Of a stretch of 38,179 nucleotides of DNA, positions 20,549-29,289 are shown in pieces (within the stretch, counting starts at the first letter, position 1; each line of letters begins with the position of its first letter). The notes beneath the pieces are model-generated. The model was given only the letters and a program-made list of their open reading frames with translations, was not told the origin of the DNA and searched no databases. This stretch comes from Gemmatimonadaceae bacterium (GTDB taxonomy: Bacteria > Gemmatimonadota > Gemmatimonadetes > Gemmatimonadales > Gemmatimonadaceae): positions 1 through 38,179 of the forward strand of contig JACDCM010000004.1 of NCBI GenBank assembly GCA_013817545.1. Direction: 5' to 3'. A program made the position numbers and the translations under genes.

Positions 20549-21273
20549 CGGATGGCCTTTGGATCGAAGCTGAAAACCACGGGAAGCACATCATCCGGAA
20601 AGCCGTCAGGCAAAGGTCCGAAGGCGCGTGCGTTGCCGGCCTGCTCGATTGCGCCCTGTGCATCGAGATCGAATGCGAATACTCCGGAGCGTGTGACGAA
20701 CTGAATGATGACTGCAGATCCGTCCCGGCGGATGAGAAACTTGATCTCCGCCCTCACGGCCGCGCCGCCTGGCGGGTCAAATCTGATAGCTATCTGCCGA
20801 ACGATGTTCTCCAGATAGCCGGGATAGGGGAACTCGATCCCTTCGGTGCGCACAGTGGCCACGTCGGTGCCCCGCCCTCCGACGGGGCCTCCGCCAGCGG
20901 CCTGCGGCCGCGGCGGTTGGGAAAGCGGAGCTTCTGTAGCGGTCGCCGGCGTCACCCGCGGCGTCTGCCTGCGAAGCACTGGTACTGTAGCCTGACGCGC
21001 AACTGGCTCTGCTTCCGGCGGTCTCGGTCGAGCGGGAGTTGGGGCCGTGCGATCGCGAGCGCGCGGCTCAGCCCCCACTGTACCGGCGACGCGCGGACCC
21101 GCCGGCGCCGCCACAATGTCCACTCGATAAACCGGCGCGTTCGCAGGCGGAGCATCGGGACGCAATAGAAAGGTTGCCGACAGAGCCACAGCGTGCAGAA
21201 TAATGGAGGCGCCAATCGGACCCGCCAGCGGAGGGCGCGCCGCCGATTGCGACTGAAGAGCGGCGGCACTCAA
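20545..21273 (-). CDS. TolA/TonB-family energy transducer
   Basis: N-terminal TM (SIILHAVALSATFLL), Pro/Arg-rich linker, TonB/TolA C-terminal-like domain (YPGYLENIVRQIAIRFDPPGG...AEIKFLIRRDGSAVIIQFVTRSG). Confidence 0.82.
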   Translation of the reverse strand: MSAAALQSQSAARPPLAGPIGASIILHAVALSATFLLRPDAPPANAPVYRVDIVAAPAGPRVAGTVGAEPRARDRTAPTPARPRPPEAEPVARQATVPVLRRQTPRVTPATATEAPLSQPPRPQAAGGGPVGGRGTDVATVRTEGIEFPYPGYLENIVRQIAIRFDPPGGAAVRAEIKFLIRRDGSAVIIQFVTRSGVFAFDLDAQGAIEQAGNARAFGPLPDGFPDDVLPVVFSFDPKAIR

Positions 21274-21683
21274 CGCCCTTCCTCGGGCTCGGCGACCAGA
21301 CCCACATCTCCCACACCCGAAGCGCGCATGACGGCCAACACACGTACAACCTCTCCGTACGGCACGGTCTCGTCAGCGCGCAGATACACGCCGTCTCGCC
21401 CACGGGCCGAGGCGAGTGATTTGAAGCTGGCGCGGAATTCAGCATACGTGAGACGCGTCTCATCCACGAAAATCTCGCCGCGTCGGTTAACTGTTACCAC
21501 GAGTCCCGTTTTTGGCTCCAACGCCCGTGCCTCAGCCTTCGGCAGTGCCACATCGACGCCGCCCTGCATAATGGGGGCGGTGATCATGAAGATGATCATC
21601 AGCAGCATCATAACGTCGATGAGACTGACCACATTGATCTCAGCATTGAGCGGCATGCCCGTCCTCGAGCGACGGCGTGACAT
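21270..21683 (-). CDS. tolR: ExbD/TolR biopolymer transport protein
   Basis: LNAEINVVSLIDVMMLLMIIFMITAPIMQGGVDVALPKA is the canonical ExbD/TolR N-terminus. Confidence 0.94.
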   Translation of the reverse strand: MSRRRSRTGMPLNAEINVVSLIDVMMLLMIIFMITAPIMQGGVDVALPKAEARALEPKTGLVVTVNRRGEIFVDETRLTYAEFRASFKSLASARGRDGVYLRADETVPYGEVVRVLAVMRASGVGDVGLVAEPEEGR

Positions 21684-21694
21684 CAGCCCGGCAT

Positions 21695-22408
21695 CTAAAT
21701 GCGTCCCTCGCGCACCATCATCGCAATCAGCTCCGAGCCAAAGTTCTCCAATTGGGTTTCAAGGCGGTTTACACGGCTTGCGAAAATGTTGTACCCGAAC
21801 ACGGCTGGAATTGCCACCGCGAGCGCTGCAGCGGTCGCGATGAGCGCTTCCGCCACCCCGGGAGCAACAGCTCCAATATTACCGGAGCCTTGTGTGGCTA
21901 TCCCGACGAACGCGTCGATCACACCGAGTACCGTACCGAGAAGACCAATGAGGGGACTGACGGAGCCTATCACAGCCAGCCACGGAATGTAGTGCGCGAG
22001 ACGCTCGCGTTCGTCCGATGTTTCGGAGTCAAGGATCAGCCGCAAGGCTTCTACTTGTGAACCGCTGAGCGGGGAAGACGCAACCTCACGTAATGCACCA
22101 GGTTTCATTTCGGCGAAAAAGTTGATAGCGCGATTGAATATCCGGGTGAATGGGCTGGCGGGGCTTCGCCGCACAATCAAGTCCACCTCCTCCAGCCCCG
22201 ATGCGCGCTCGAAGTCGTGATTGAATCCCCGCCCCGCCACGGTCACGCCACGCAGCTCGCGCCACTTGAGCGCCATCACCATCCAGCTTACAAGGGACAG
22301 GACGACGAGAAGGATCAGCACGAATTTCGTCATGACCGAAGCGTGCGTAATCATCTCCCACGGCGTCGTTGGGACAGCAGCCCCGATCTGAGGGAAAACT
22401 CCAGTCAC
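21695..22408 (-). CDS. tolQ: MotA/TolQ/ExbB proton channel protein
   Basis: IPWLAVIGSVSPLIGLLGTVLGVIDAFVGIATQGSGNIGAVAPGVAEALIATAAALAVAIPAVFGYN. Start ambiguous: GTG at 22408 overlaps the epimerase stop; ATG at 22354 is an alternative. Confidence 0.94.
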   Translation of the reverse strand: MTGVFPQIGAAVPTTPWEMITHASVMTKFVLILLVVLSLVSWMVMALKWRELRGVTVAGRGFNHDFERASGLEEVDLIVRRSPASPFTRIFNRAINFFAEMKPGALREVASSPLSGSQVEALRLILDSETSDERERLAHYIPWLAVIGSVSPLIGLLGTVLGVIDAFVGIATQGSGNIGAVAPGVAEALIATAAALAVAIPAVFGYNIFASRVNRLETQLENFGSELIAMMVREGRI

Positions 22409-23370
22409 TCCTTTACGCCCTGCCGCTGCGCGGCGAACCAACCAAGCGTATTTGACAATCCACGGCGGAGCGGCATTTCCGGATACCAGCCGAGCAATGC
22501 CTGGGATTTGTCTATCTGAACGGATGAGCGAAGTTGTTCACCTGGGCGGCGCTCTGAAAATTCCAGGGGGACGGTGACTTCGCCAGCGGACATCAGGATC
22601 TCCGCCAACTCCACAACCGTGGTTTCCATTGCCGTTCCAACGTTGAACGCGCGGCTGTCCAGCGTCGTCATCGGATTGAGGTCGGCGCTCGCTGCAAGGA
22701 CGTTCGCGCGCGCGACATCTGTTACGTACACGTAATCGCGAGTCTGCGTCCCATCACCGAAAATGTTCAATGGCATGCTATCCAGGATTCGGTTGCAAAA
22801 AATTGCCACAACGCCTGCTTCCCCGTGTGGATCCTGGCGCGGCCCGTAAACGTTGGAGTAACGCAGCGCCACGGTGTCCAGGCCGTGCACGCGGGCGAAG
22901 TAGCCCATGTAGTACTCGACGCTCAGCTTTGCGGTGCCATAGGGGGACTGCGGATCCTTCTCACCGGTTTCGCTCACCGGCATGTCCACCATGTCCCCGT
23001 ACACGGCTCCTCCGGTCGACGAGAACACGAACCGTGTTCGCTTGCCGCTTCGACGGATCGCCTCGAGCAGGTTGAGACTTCCGCCAATATTCAGCTGCGC
23101 GTCGAATGCGGGATCCGCTACACTTTTCCGTACATCGATTTGCGCGGCCAAATGGCAGATGACATCGAATCCCCCTTCGCTAACGAGCCGGCCTGCCTCA
23201 GCCGAAGTAATATCCAATTCGTGGAATACAGCGTCATTCGGAACTTGATGGCGCTTTCCACTGGACAGATTATCAATCACCGATACCCGGTAGTCTTCGG
23301 CGATAAGCCGGTCGGCGACGTGGGAGCCGATGAAGCCGGCGCCACCGGTAACAAGCGCTGTCTTCTTCAA
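22405..23370 (-). CDS. NAD-dependent sugar epimerase/dehydratase (GalE-like SDR)
   Basis: VTGGAGFIGSHVADRL, SSTGGAVYG, SPYGTAKLSVEYY. TTG start at 23370 with AAAGGAG 7 nt upstream. Confidence 0.93.
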   Translation of the reverse strand: MKKTALVTGGAGFIGSHVADRLIAEDYRVSVIDNLSSGKRHQVPNDAVFHELDITSAEAGRLVSEGGFDVICHLAAQIDVRKSVADPAFDAQLNIGGSLNLLEAIRRSGKRTRFVFSSTGGAVYGDMVDMPVSETGEKDPQSPYGTAKLSVEYYMGYFARVHGLDTVALRYSNVYGPRQDPHGEAGVVAIFCNRILDSMPLNIFGDGTQTRDYVYVTDVARANVLAASADLNPMTTLDSRAFNVGTAMETTVVELAEILMSAGEVTVPLEFSERRPGEQLRSSVQIDKSQALLGWYPEMPLRRGLSNTLGWFAAQRQGVKE

Positions 23371-23476
23371 TCGGTCGCTCCTTTTACAACTCGCGAACCG
23401 CTTACTGGTTTACTTGGTAATTTCATTATCGAAATGTCGTTCGAACGTGATGGCCGTAGGGGCCCGCGATGCTTCG

Positions 23477-23510
23477 AAAAAAAAGGGGCGGCGCTATTAA
23501 GCGCCGCCCC
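23477..23510 (-). terminator. Rho-independent terminator downstream of the LysM gene
   Basis: GGGGCGGCGCT (23485-23495) ATTA AGCGCCGCCCC (23500-23510): perfect 11-bp stem, 4-nt loop; A8 on the plus strand (23477-23484) is U8 on the minus transcript. Confidence 0.93.
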
Positions 23511-23531
23511 AAATGTAACTGTTCGTGAGAG

Positions 23532-24647
23532 CTACGGCATCTTCGCGGTGAGTCGCGCCGATGTGCCAACGCTTATCGACGGATGCCGCTGGTCGAGCAG
23601 GATCACCGTCGTTCCGCGATCCGTCACTCTGACTACCTGGCCAAGCGCAATCGGCTCCTCGGGAAGTATCGAACCGTCGTCCATCCGCACACGCGGCCTC
23701 AGCAGCGTAAACTCATCCCCGATTGCCACGCCGTCCTTCAGAGTCGCGGCGAGCACTACGTAATGCTGCACGGAAGGCAAAACCGCCTCGGACGGAACCC
23801 ACATGACGCTGGTTCTCACACCCAGCACTTTCTCGGCAGGAGTAGCCTTATCCGGAATCGGAAAACGCTGAAGCGGAATGATTGTCTGGCCGAGAGTTAT
23901 TGCATCGAATTGCCGAACGACGCGCACTGTGGGAACATCGCCTTTCTCGTCGTCCAGGACCTCAACGATTCCAGTTGGAACAGCCATTTGACCATCAGTG
24001 CCAACGGCAGGACCCATCCGGACGATAACGTATCGATCGCCGCGGCGAGCACCTGAACCTGCGGGCAATCTTACGTAGGCACGATCCTGCACCTGCAGCC
24101 ATGTCCGATCGGCTGCTTGTGAAATGATGGACTCGGCTGCGCGCTTCAGTAACCGGCCCTGTCCGGCTGGACCGCCGACACGATCAACCCACGGTGCCGC
24201 GTACACTTCCCCTTCACGTGTGCCATTCGGCGCTTGGACCCGCGGCTGGTGAGACGTCGCAAGGGGCTGAGCCACTGCTTGACGGTCTACGCGGGCACGG
24301 CCGAACACAGTCGTATTTGAGGGAGCGACAGCCTGTACCATTGCAATCGGCTCATCACCAGGAATGCTCAGGGTCTCGCCTGGATAAATCCAATGCGGAT
24401 CTTCCACGACCTCGTCGTTCACCCGGTAGATCTCGGGCCACTGAAAGGGGTCGCTAAGATACACCCGGGCCAGATCCCACAAAGTATCTCCCGATCGCAC
24501 AACATGTGATCGGCCGCCAGCCTCTCCCTGCGCAGCAAGGGCGGCTGGTGCGTATACTGCGCTGGCTAGCGCCGCGAGAGAGATCGCGCGCCTGAAAGGC
24601 ACGGAGCGGAGTGTGGTCGTTAGGAAGCCGCAGCGAATCATGCTCAA
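23532..24647 (-). CDS. LysM-domain secreted protein
   Basis: Signal peptide then HVVRSGDTLWDLARVYLSDPFQWPEIYRVNDEVVEDPHWIYPGETLSIP (LysM). Confidence 0.88.
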   Translation of the reverse strand: MSMIRCGFLTTTLRSVPFRRAISLAALASAVYAPAALAAQGEAGGRSHVVRSGDTLWDLARVYLSDPFQWPEIYRVNDEVVEDPHWIYPGETLSIPGDEPIAMVQAVAPSNTTVFGRARVDRQAVAQPLATSHQPRVQAPNGTREGEVYAAPWVDRVGGPAGQGRLLKRAAESIISQAADRTWLQVQDRAYVRLPAGSGARRGDRYVIVRMGPAVGTDGQMAVPTGIVEVLDDEKGDVPTVRVVRQFDAITLGQTIIPLQRFPIPDKATPAEKVLGVRTSVMWVPSEAVLPSVQHYVVLAATLKDGVAIGDEFTLLRPRVRMDDGSILPEEPIALGQVVRVTDRGTTVILLDQRHPSISVGTSARLTAKMP

Positions 24648-24745
24648 TACCTTCTGGGGTGCGCGTACGCGATGACGCCGCTACTGCGGCGGGCGGTGGT
24701 TACGCATATCTGACGCGCAGACGGCTTACAGGTCACGAGATGGGG

Positions 24746-24818
24746 AAAAAAGGGAGGCGGGAAGCAGCACCAACGCACGTGCTCCCACTGGCCCACACCG
24801 GCGGCCAGCCCGCCTCCC
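24746..24818 (-). terminator. Multibranch terminator-like structure downstream of ssb
   Basis: GGGAGGCGGG (24752-24761) pairs with CCCGCCTCCC (24809-24818); internal AGCAC/GTGCT (24766-24770/24779-24783) and CTGGCC/GGCCAG (24788-24793/24803-24808); A6 at 24746-24751 is U6 on the minus transcript. Confidence 0.75.
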
Positions 24819-24838
24819 GCCACACTCTTCCCTGCTAA

Positions 24839-25354
24839 TCAGAACGGCAGATCGTCGTCCTCCTCCACTGAGTCCTTGAACTCCTCGAATCCATCAGAGC
24901 CTCCGGTGCCTGCCGCACCCGCTCCCGATGCTGCGCGCACGCGATCGCCAGCTGGCATTCGCGCACGAGATGCTCCGCCACCTTCGCCATCAAAGCCTTC
25001 GCCCCCGCTCTTGCCACTCAACATGATCAACTCGCGCACGTTGATTTCAGTCGTATATCGGGTCTGATTCTCCTTATCCTGCCACTGCCGGTACTCAATT
25101 CGCCCTTCGACATACACCTTGTCCCCTTTCTTGAGGTAGCGTTCCACAATGTCTGCCAGCGTGGAAGTCTTGCTATTCCACACGACACACCGGTGCCATT
25201 CAGTTTTTTCCTGCTTCTCGCCACCAGCCCCACTCCATGAACGGCTGGTCGCAACTGAAAACGTCGCTACGCGATTGCTTCCCGTGGTGGAGCGCACCTC
25301 CGGATCGGCTCCGAGATTTCCGATCAGGGTCACTTTGTTCAGGCTTCGACTCAC
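24839..25354 (-). CDS. ssb: Single-stranded DNA-binding protein
   Basis: MSRSLNKVTLIGNLGADPEVRSTTGSNRVATFSVATSRSW...; acidic C-terminal tip EEDDDLPF; GTG start with AGGAGG SD. Confidence 0.97.
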   Translation of the reverse strand: MSRSLNKVTLIGNLGADPEVRSTTGSNRVATFSVATSRSWSGAGGEKQEKTEWHRCVVWNSKTSTLADIVERYLKKGDKVYVEGRIEYRQWQDKENQTRYTTEINVRELIMLSGKSGGEGFDGEGGGASRARMPAGDRVRAASGAGAAGTGGSDGFEEFKDSVEEDDDLPF

Positions 25355-25457
25355 ATTTACCTCCTGGGCTTGGAGCAGTATTGCTCGCCTGTAACTGTAT
25401 CACCTGCTACTTCAAGTCGCTTAATCAATTCATTGCATGCCATACACTTCTACCGCA

Positions 25458-25994
25458 TTACTTCACTATGTCCTTTATCTCGATCAGGTTGATGCTTCGA
25501 CGCAGTACGATAGCGTCCTCGACGGGTCGCCGGTAGTAGCGCGATCGTCGACCGATTTCCACAAAACCGCGCGATGAATACAATCGCCGTGCAGCCACGT
25601 TGGATTGCCTGACCTCGAGAAAGAGTATCCTGATCCCGTGATCAGCGCTGTGGGAAATGACGCCGTCCAGCAGCGACGATCCTACACCGCTGGCACGCCA
25701 TTGTGGCGCGACCGCCAGGTTACCGATTTCTCCTTCGTTGAGTACGAACCAGGCGGTTACATAACCCTTGATTACGCCACCAACCGCCTCGGCTACCGAA
25801 AAAAAAACGCGGCTATCGCCGATGAGAGAAGTCATCGAACGCCTCTGCCACGGATCCGAAAAACTTTGCTTTTCAATCTCCATGATCTTATCGATGTCAG
25901 CCAGCGTAGCCGGCCGAATCGAGTGCTTTGAGGCCATTGCCCTTTTTGGAATCATTTGAGGGCCGTATGCCGCGGCTAACGTGGAACGAGCCAA
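25458..25994 (-). CDS. rimI: GNAT N-acetyltransferase, RimI-like
   Basis: IRPATLADIDKIMEIEKQSFSDPWQRRSM...IGNLAVAPQWRASGVGSSLLDG...LEVRQSNVAARRLYSSRGFVEIGRRSRYY; next to tsaB. Start may be 25937 (MASKHSIRP). Confidence 0.9.
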   Translation of the reverse strand: MARSTLAAAYGPQMIPKRAMASKHSIRPATLADIDKIMEIEKQSFSDPWQRRSMTSLIGDSRVFFSVAEAVGGVIKGYVTAWFVLNEGEIGNLAVAPQWRASGVGSSLLDGVISHSADHGIRILFLEVRQSNVAARRLYSSRGFVEIGRRSRYYRRPVEDAIVLRRSINLIEIKDIVK

Positions 25995-26001
25995 GATTTA
26001 C

Positions 26002-26673
26002 CTATCTCCCATACAGCGGACGGGCGTGGGTCGACTCCCACTTCACCTGCGCCTCCACGAGCCGCCCATAGCCGGGCTCCCATCCCCCCAGGTCTACCCG
26101 AGACAAACCGCTAGCAGATCGCTCGCAGATTGCCACTCCGCGAGCGTGAGGAAATGCGTCAAGCTGTCTCCCAATACCCATGATTCTTGCGTCCAATTCG
26201 AGAGCGCGTGTCTGCACAAAAGATTCTTCCACCAGCGCTAGCGGTGTGACTTCCTGTATCGTGCCTGCATCAGTTACTTCATAGCACGCTGCAAACAGTT
26301 CCCCTCTCATTGCATTTAGCACGGCCAGATACTTCCCTGCGACTCCCGACCATTGCGATCCCGCGACCATAAGTAACAGCGAGGAAGCCGAATAGAGAGG
26401 TATGCTAAAGCCCGAGGCGATCCCTTTCCCGATCGAAGCAGCGATTCGGAGGCTCGTGAAGCTTCCTGGTCCATCGCCGCAGACTACGGAACCCAGATCA
26501 CCTGTCGAAAGGCCCGCAACCGTGAGAGCCTCTGCTACCGCAGGCATTAGACGTTCCTCGTCCCTGCCCCGCATTGCGACCTCACCTTGCGATACGATCT
26601 GACCCTCCGAAATAACCGCTACCGTGCCTGTATACGTGGACGCATCGATTGCCAAAAGTGGAGACTTGATCAT
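26002..26673 (-). CDS. tsaB: tRNA t6A biosynthesis protein TsaB
   Basis: LLAIDASTYTGTVAVI...VVCGDGPGSFTSLRIAASIGKGIA. Confidence 0.93.
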   Translation of the reverse strand: MIKSPLLAIDASTYTGTVAVISEGQIVSQGEVAMRGRDEERLMPAVAEALTVAGLSTGDLGSVVCGDGPGSFTSLRIAASIGKGIASGFSIPLYSASSLLLMVAGSQWSGVAGKYLAVLNAMRGELFAACYEVTDAGTIQEVTPLALVEESFVQTRALELDARIMGIGRQLDAFPHARGVAICERSASGLSRVDLGGWEPGYGRLVEAQVKWESTHARPLYGR

Positions 26674-27125
26674 CTGGTCAGCAACCGCCGCCGCTCCAGG
26701 TTTCCGGCGATGTGTCGTAGCTCGATCCTCACAGTGTCCGCTGGAATGGTTTCGGCACCGCGTTCAGGCCACTCAACGATCACCAGTGACTCCGTCGCCA
26801 GTATATCAAACCATCCAATGTTGATAACGTCAGCAGGTTCTGCCAGCCGGAACAGATCAAGATGGTAAACTGGAAATCGCGCACCTTGATACTCGTGCAC
26901 TAATGCATAGGTGGGACTCAATACCTCGCCCTCCACCCCCGCGCCTCGACAGATCGCCTTCGCAAGCGTCGTCTTGCCGGCGCCAAGATCACCGGCCAGG
27001 GTTACAACCAGTGGAGCCAGGATCACCCGTCCGAACTGCTCGCCCCAATCATTAAGCTCGCCCTCCGTCAGGTCTGTATGACGCGGGTGGGCAAGTGGTG
27101 GAGCCATGTGAGGATCTCCGCCCAA
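26670..27125 (-). CDS. tsaE: tRNA t6A biosynthesis ATPase TsaE
   Basis: LAGDLGAGKTTLAKAICRGAGV (Walker A), SPTYALVHEY, YHLDLFRL, VIVEWPERGA. Start may be internal (ATG at 27107). Confidence 0.94.
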   Translation of the reverse strand: MGGDPHMAPPLAHPRHTDLTEGELNDWGEQFGRVILAPLVVTLAGDLGAGKTTLAKAICRGAGVEGEVLSPTYALVHEYQGARFPVYHLDLFRLAEPADVINIGWFDILATESLVIVEWPERGAETIPADTVRIELRHIAGNLERRRLLTR

Positions 27126-27133
27126 GATGCAGA

Positions 27134-29185
27134 CTAGCGAGTCGCCGTCCGAAGTGCGGCGCCGCCCTTCGCTCCACCGTCCAACAGTGCCTTGAGTTCG
27201 AAGACCTCGTCCCGCAGCCTTGCCGCCGTCTCGAAATCGAGTGCCGCCGCGGCGGTCTTCATCTGCTCCTGAAGCTGGGCAATCATCGCTTCCGCATTCA
27301 TCTCTGAGGCGTACGTCACCTTCTCCTCTGCCACCTTTCGCGCGCGACCACTTCCCTGCGTTTCCATGCGCGCATCGGCGACACGTGTGATGATCCGAAC
27401 CTGCTCACGACTCTTCACCACAGTTGCCGGGATGATTCCGTGAGCCTGATTGTGCTCGGTTTGCAGTTGCCGCCGCCGGGAAGTCTCCTCCATGGCGCGC
27501 TGCATTGAACCGGTAATTCTGTCAGCGTAAAAGATGGCTTTTCCCTCGACATTTCGCGCCGCGCGGCCAACCGTCTGAATCAGGGAGCGATCGCTTCTGA
27601 GAAAGCCTTCCTGATCTGCATCCAGCACCGCTACCAGAGAAACCTCGGGTAGATCGAGGCCTTCCCTGAGCAGATTGATACCTACCAGCACGTCGAATTC
27701 GCCAAGCCTCAGGCCGCGCAGGATTTCTACGCGCTCGATAGCGTCAATGTCCGAGTGCATGTACCGGACGCGAACCCCCATCTGCTGCATGTAGTCGGTG
27801 AGGTCCTCCGCCATGCGCTTCGTGAGTGTCGTGACCAGGACGCGCTCATCGCGCCGCTCTCTCATACGAATTTCGTTCAACAGGTCATCCACCTGCCCGC
27901 GTACGGGGCGCACATCGATAATAGGATCGACGAGTCCCGTCGGGCGGATAATCTGCTCGACCACTACACCCTCCGAGAGCTGCAGCTCCAGCTCTCCCGG
28001 CGTCGCGGAAACCAGAAGGGCACGCGGCGCGAGCGACAAAAACTCATCGAACATGAGAGGTCGGTTATCCAGTGCGCTCGGCAAACGAAAGCCATACTCC
28101 ACGAGCGTCAGCTTTCGCGCCCGGTCGCCATTGAACATGCCGCCAATTTGCGGCAGCGAGACATGCGATTCGTCCACTACCACGAGAAAGTCGGAGGGGA
28201 AATAATCGATCAGACACGCTGCGCGCTCCCCGGGCTGACGCGCCGAAAGGTGCCGCGAGTAGTTCTCGATGCCGGCGCAAGTACCGATCTCGAGCATCAT
28301 TTCGATATCGAAATTGGTGCGGGATTCGAGCCGTTGCGCCTCGAGGAGCTTCCCCGCCTCACGCAGAACAGTGAGGCGATCGATCAGCTCCGCCCGGATC
28401 GCGCTGACCGCGCGTTCCAGCGTCGGACGTGACGTGACGAAGTGCTTCGCCGGATAGATAGCCGCACGGCCCAGAATCGCGATCGTCTCGCCTGTCAGCA
28501 CATTGATCTTGGAGATCCGCTCGATCTCATCCCCCCACATCTCTATCCGAACGCCCTGTTCTTCGTAGGCGGGAAGAATCTCGATGGTATCTCCGCGGAC
28601 GCGGAACGTTCCACGCTCGAAGCTGACGTCGTTGCGGGAATACTGAATATCGACCAGCGCGCGGAGGATCTGATCCCGGGCAATGACGTTGCCCTTCTCA
28701 ACCACCACCATCTTCTCGCGGTAAGTGACCGGGTCGCCAAGCCCATAGATCGCCGAAACCGTCGCGACAATTATGACATCGAGGCGCTCCATGAGGCTCG
28801 ACGTGGCGCGCAGCCGCAGGCGATCAATGTCCTCATTGATGGATGCGTCCTTCTCGATATAAGTGTCCGTACTCGGAACGTACGCTTCGGGCTGATAGTA
28901 GTCATAATAGGAAATGAAATACTCGACGGCATTGTTGGGAAAAAAACTCTTCAGTTCCCCGTACAGCTGCGCTGCGAGTGTCTTGTTGTGCGACAACACG
29001 AGTGTCGGTCTCGCGAATGCCTGAATGACGTTGGCCACCGTCATCGTTTTTCCCGAGCCGGTCACGCCAAGCAGTGTCTGGAACCGATCGCCGCGCGCCA
29101 GTCCGGCGGTCAATTCCGCTATTGCGGTGGGCTGGTCGCCCGCGGGTCTGAAGGGAGCTACAAGCTGAAATTCGGCGGTTGACAT
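27134..29185 (-). CDS. uvrB: Excinuclease ABC subunit B
   Basis: 683 aa: [92 protein letters not shown]-terminal UVR motif. Confidence 0.98.
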   Translation of the reverse strand: MSTAEFQLVAPFRPAGDQPTAIAELTAGLARGDRFQTLLGVTGSGKTMTVANVIQAFARPTLVLSHNKTLAAQLYGELKSFFPNNAVEYFISYYDYYQPEAYVPSTDTYIEKDASINEDIDRLRLRATSSLMERLDVIIVATVSAIYGLGDPVTYREKMVVVEKGNVIARDQILRALVDIQYSRNDVSFERGTFRVRGDTIEILPAYEEQGVRIEMWGDEIERISKINVLTGETIAILGRAAIYPAKHFVTSRPTLERAVSAIRAELIDRLTVLREAGKLLEAQRLESRTNFDIEMMLEIGTCAGIENYSRHLSARQPGERAACLIDYFPSDFLVVVDESHVSLPQIGGMFNGDRARKLTLVEYGFRLPSALDNRPLMFDEFLSLAPRALLVSATPGELELQLSEGVVVEQIIRPTGLVDPIIDVRPVRGQVDDLLNEIRMRERRDERVLVTTLTKRMAEDLTDYMQQMGVRVRYMHSDIDAIERVEILRGLRLGEFDVLVGINLLREGLDLPEVSLVAVLDADQEGFLRSDRSLIQTVGRAARNVEGKAIFYADRITGSMQRAMEETSRRRQLQTEHNQAHGIIPATVVKSREQVRIITRVADARMETQGSGRARKVAEEKVTYASEMNAEAMIAQLQEQMKTAAAALDFETAARLRDEVFELKALLDGGAKGGAALRTATR

Positions 29186-29289
29186 GTGTCAGGAAGATAA
29201 CCGTTTCGGCCTATATTCGGGAGAGCGCCCTGGCAGTTTTTCACCAATCGCAGTTCACCGATGCTGACGGTGCTAGCGCACTCGATCAC

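Noticed and set aside
22825-23763. 312-aa plus-strand ORF across the epimerase, terminator and LysM gene
   Set aside because: It runs antisense through two genes and a strong terminator; composition looks random.
28442-29182. 246-aa plus-strand ORF (and 27755-28432) opposite uvrB
   Set aside because: Antisense to highly conserved uvrB; no family-like motifs.
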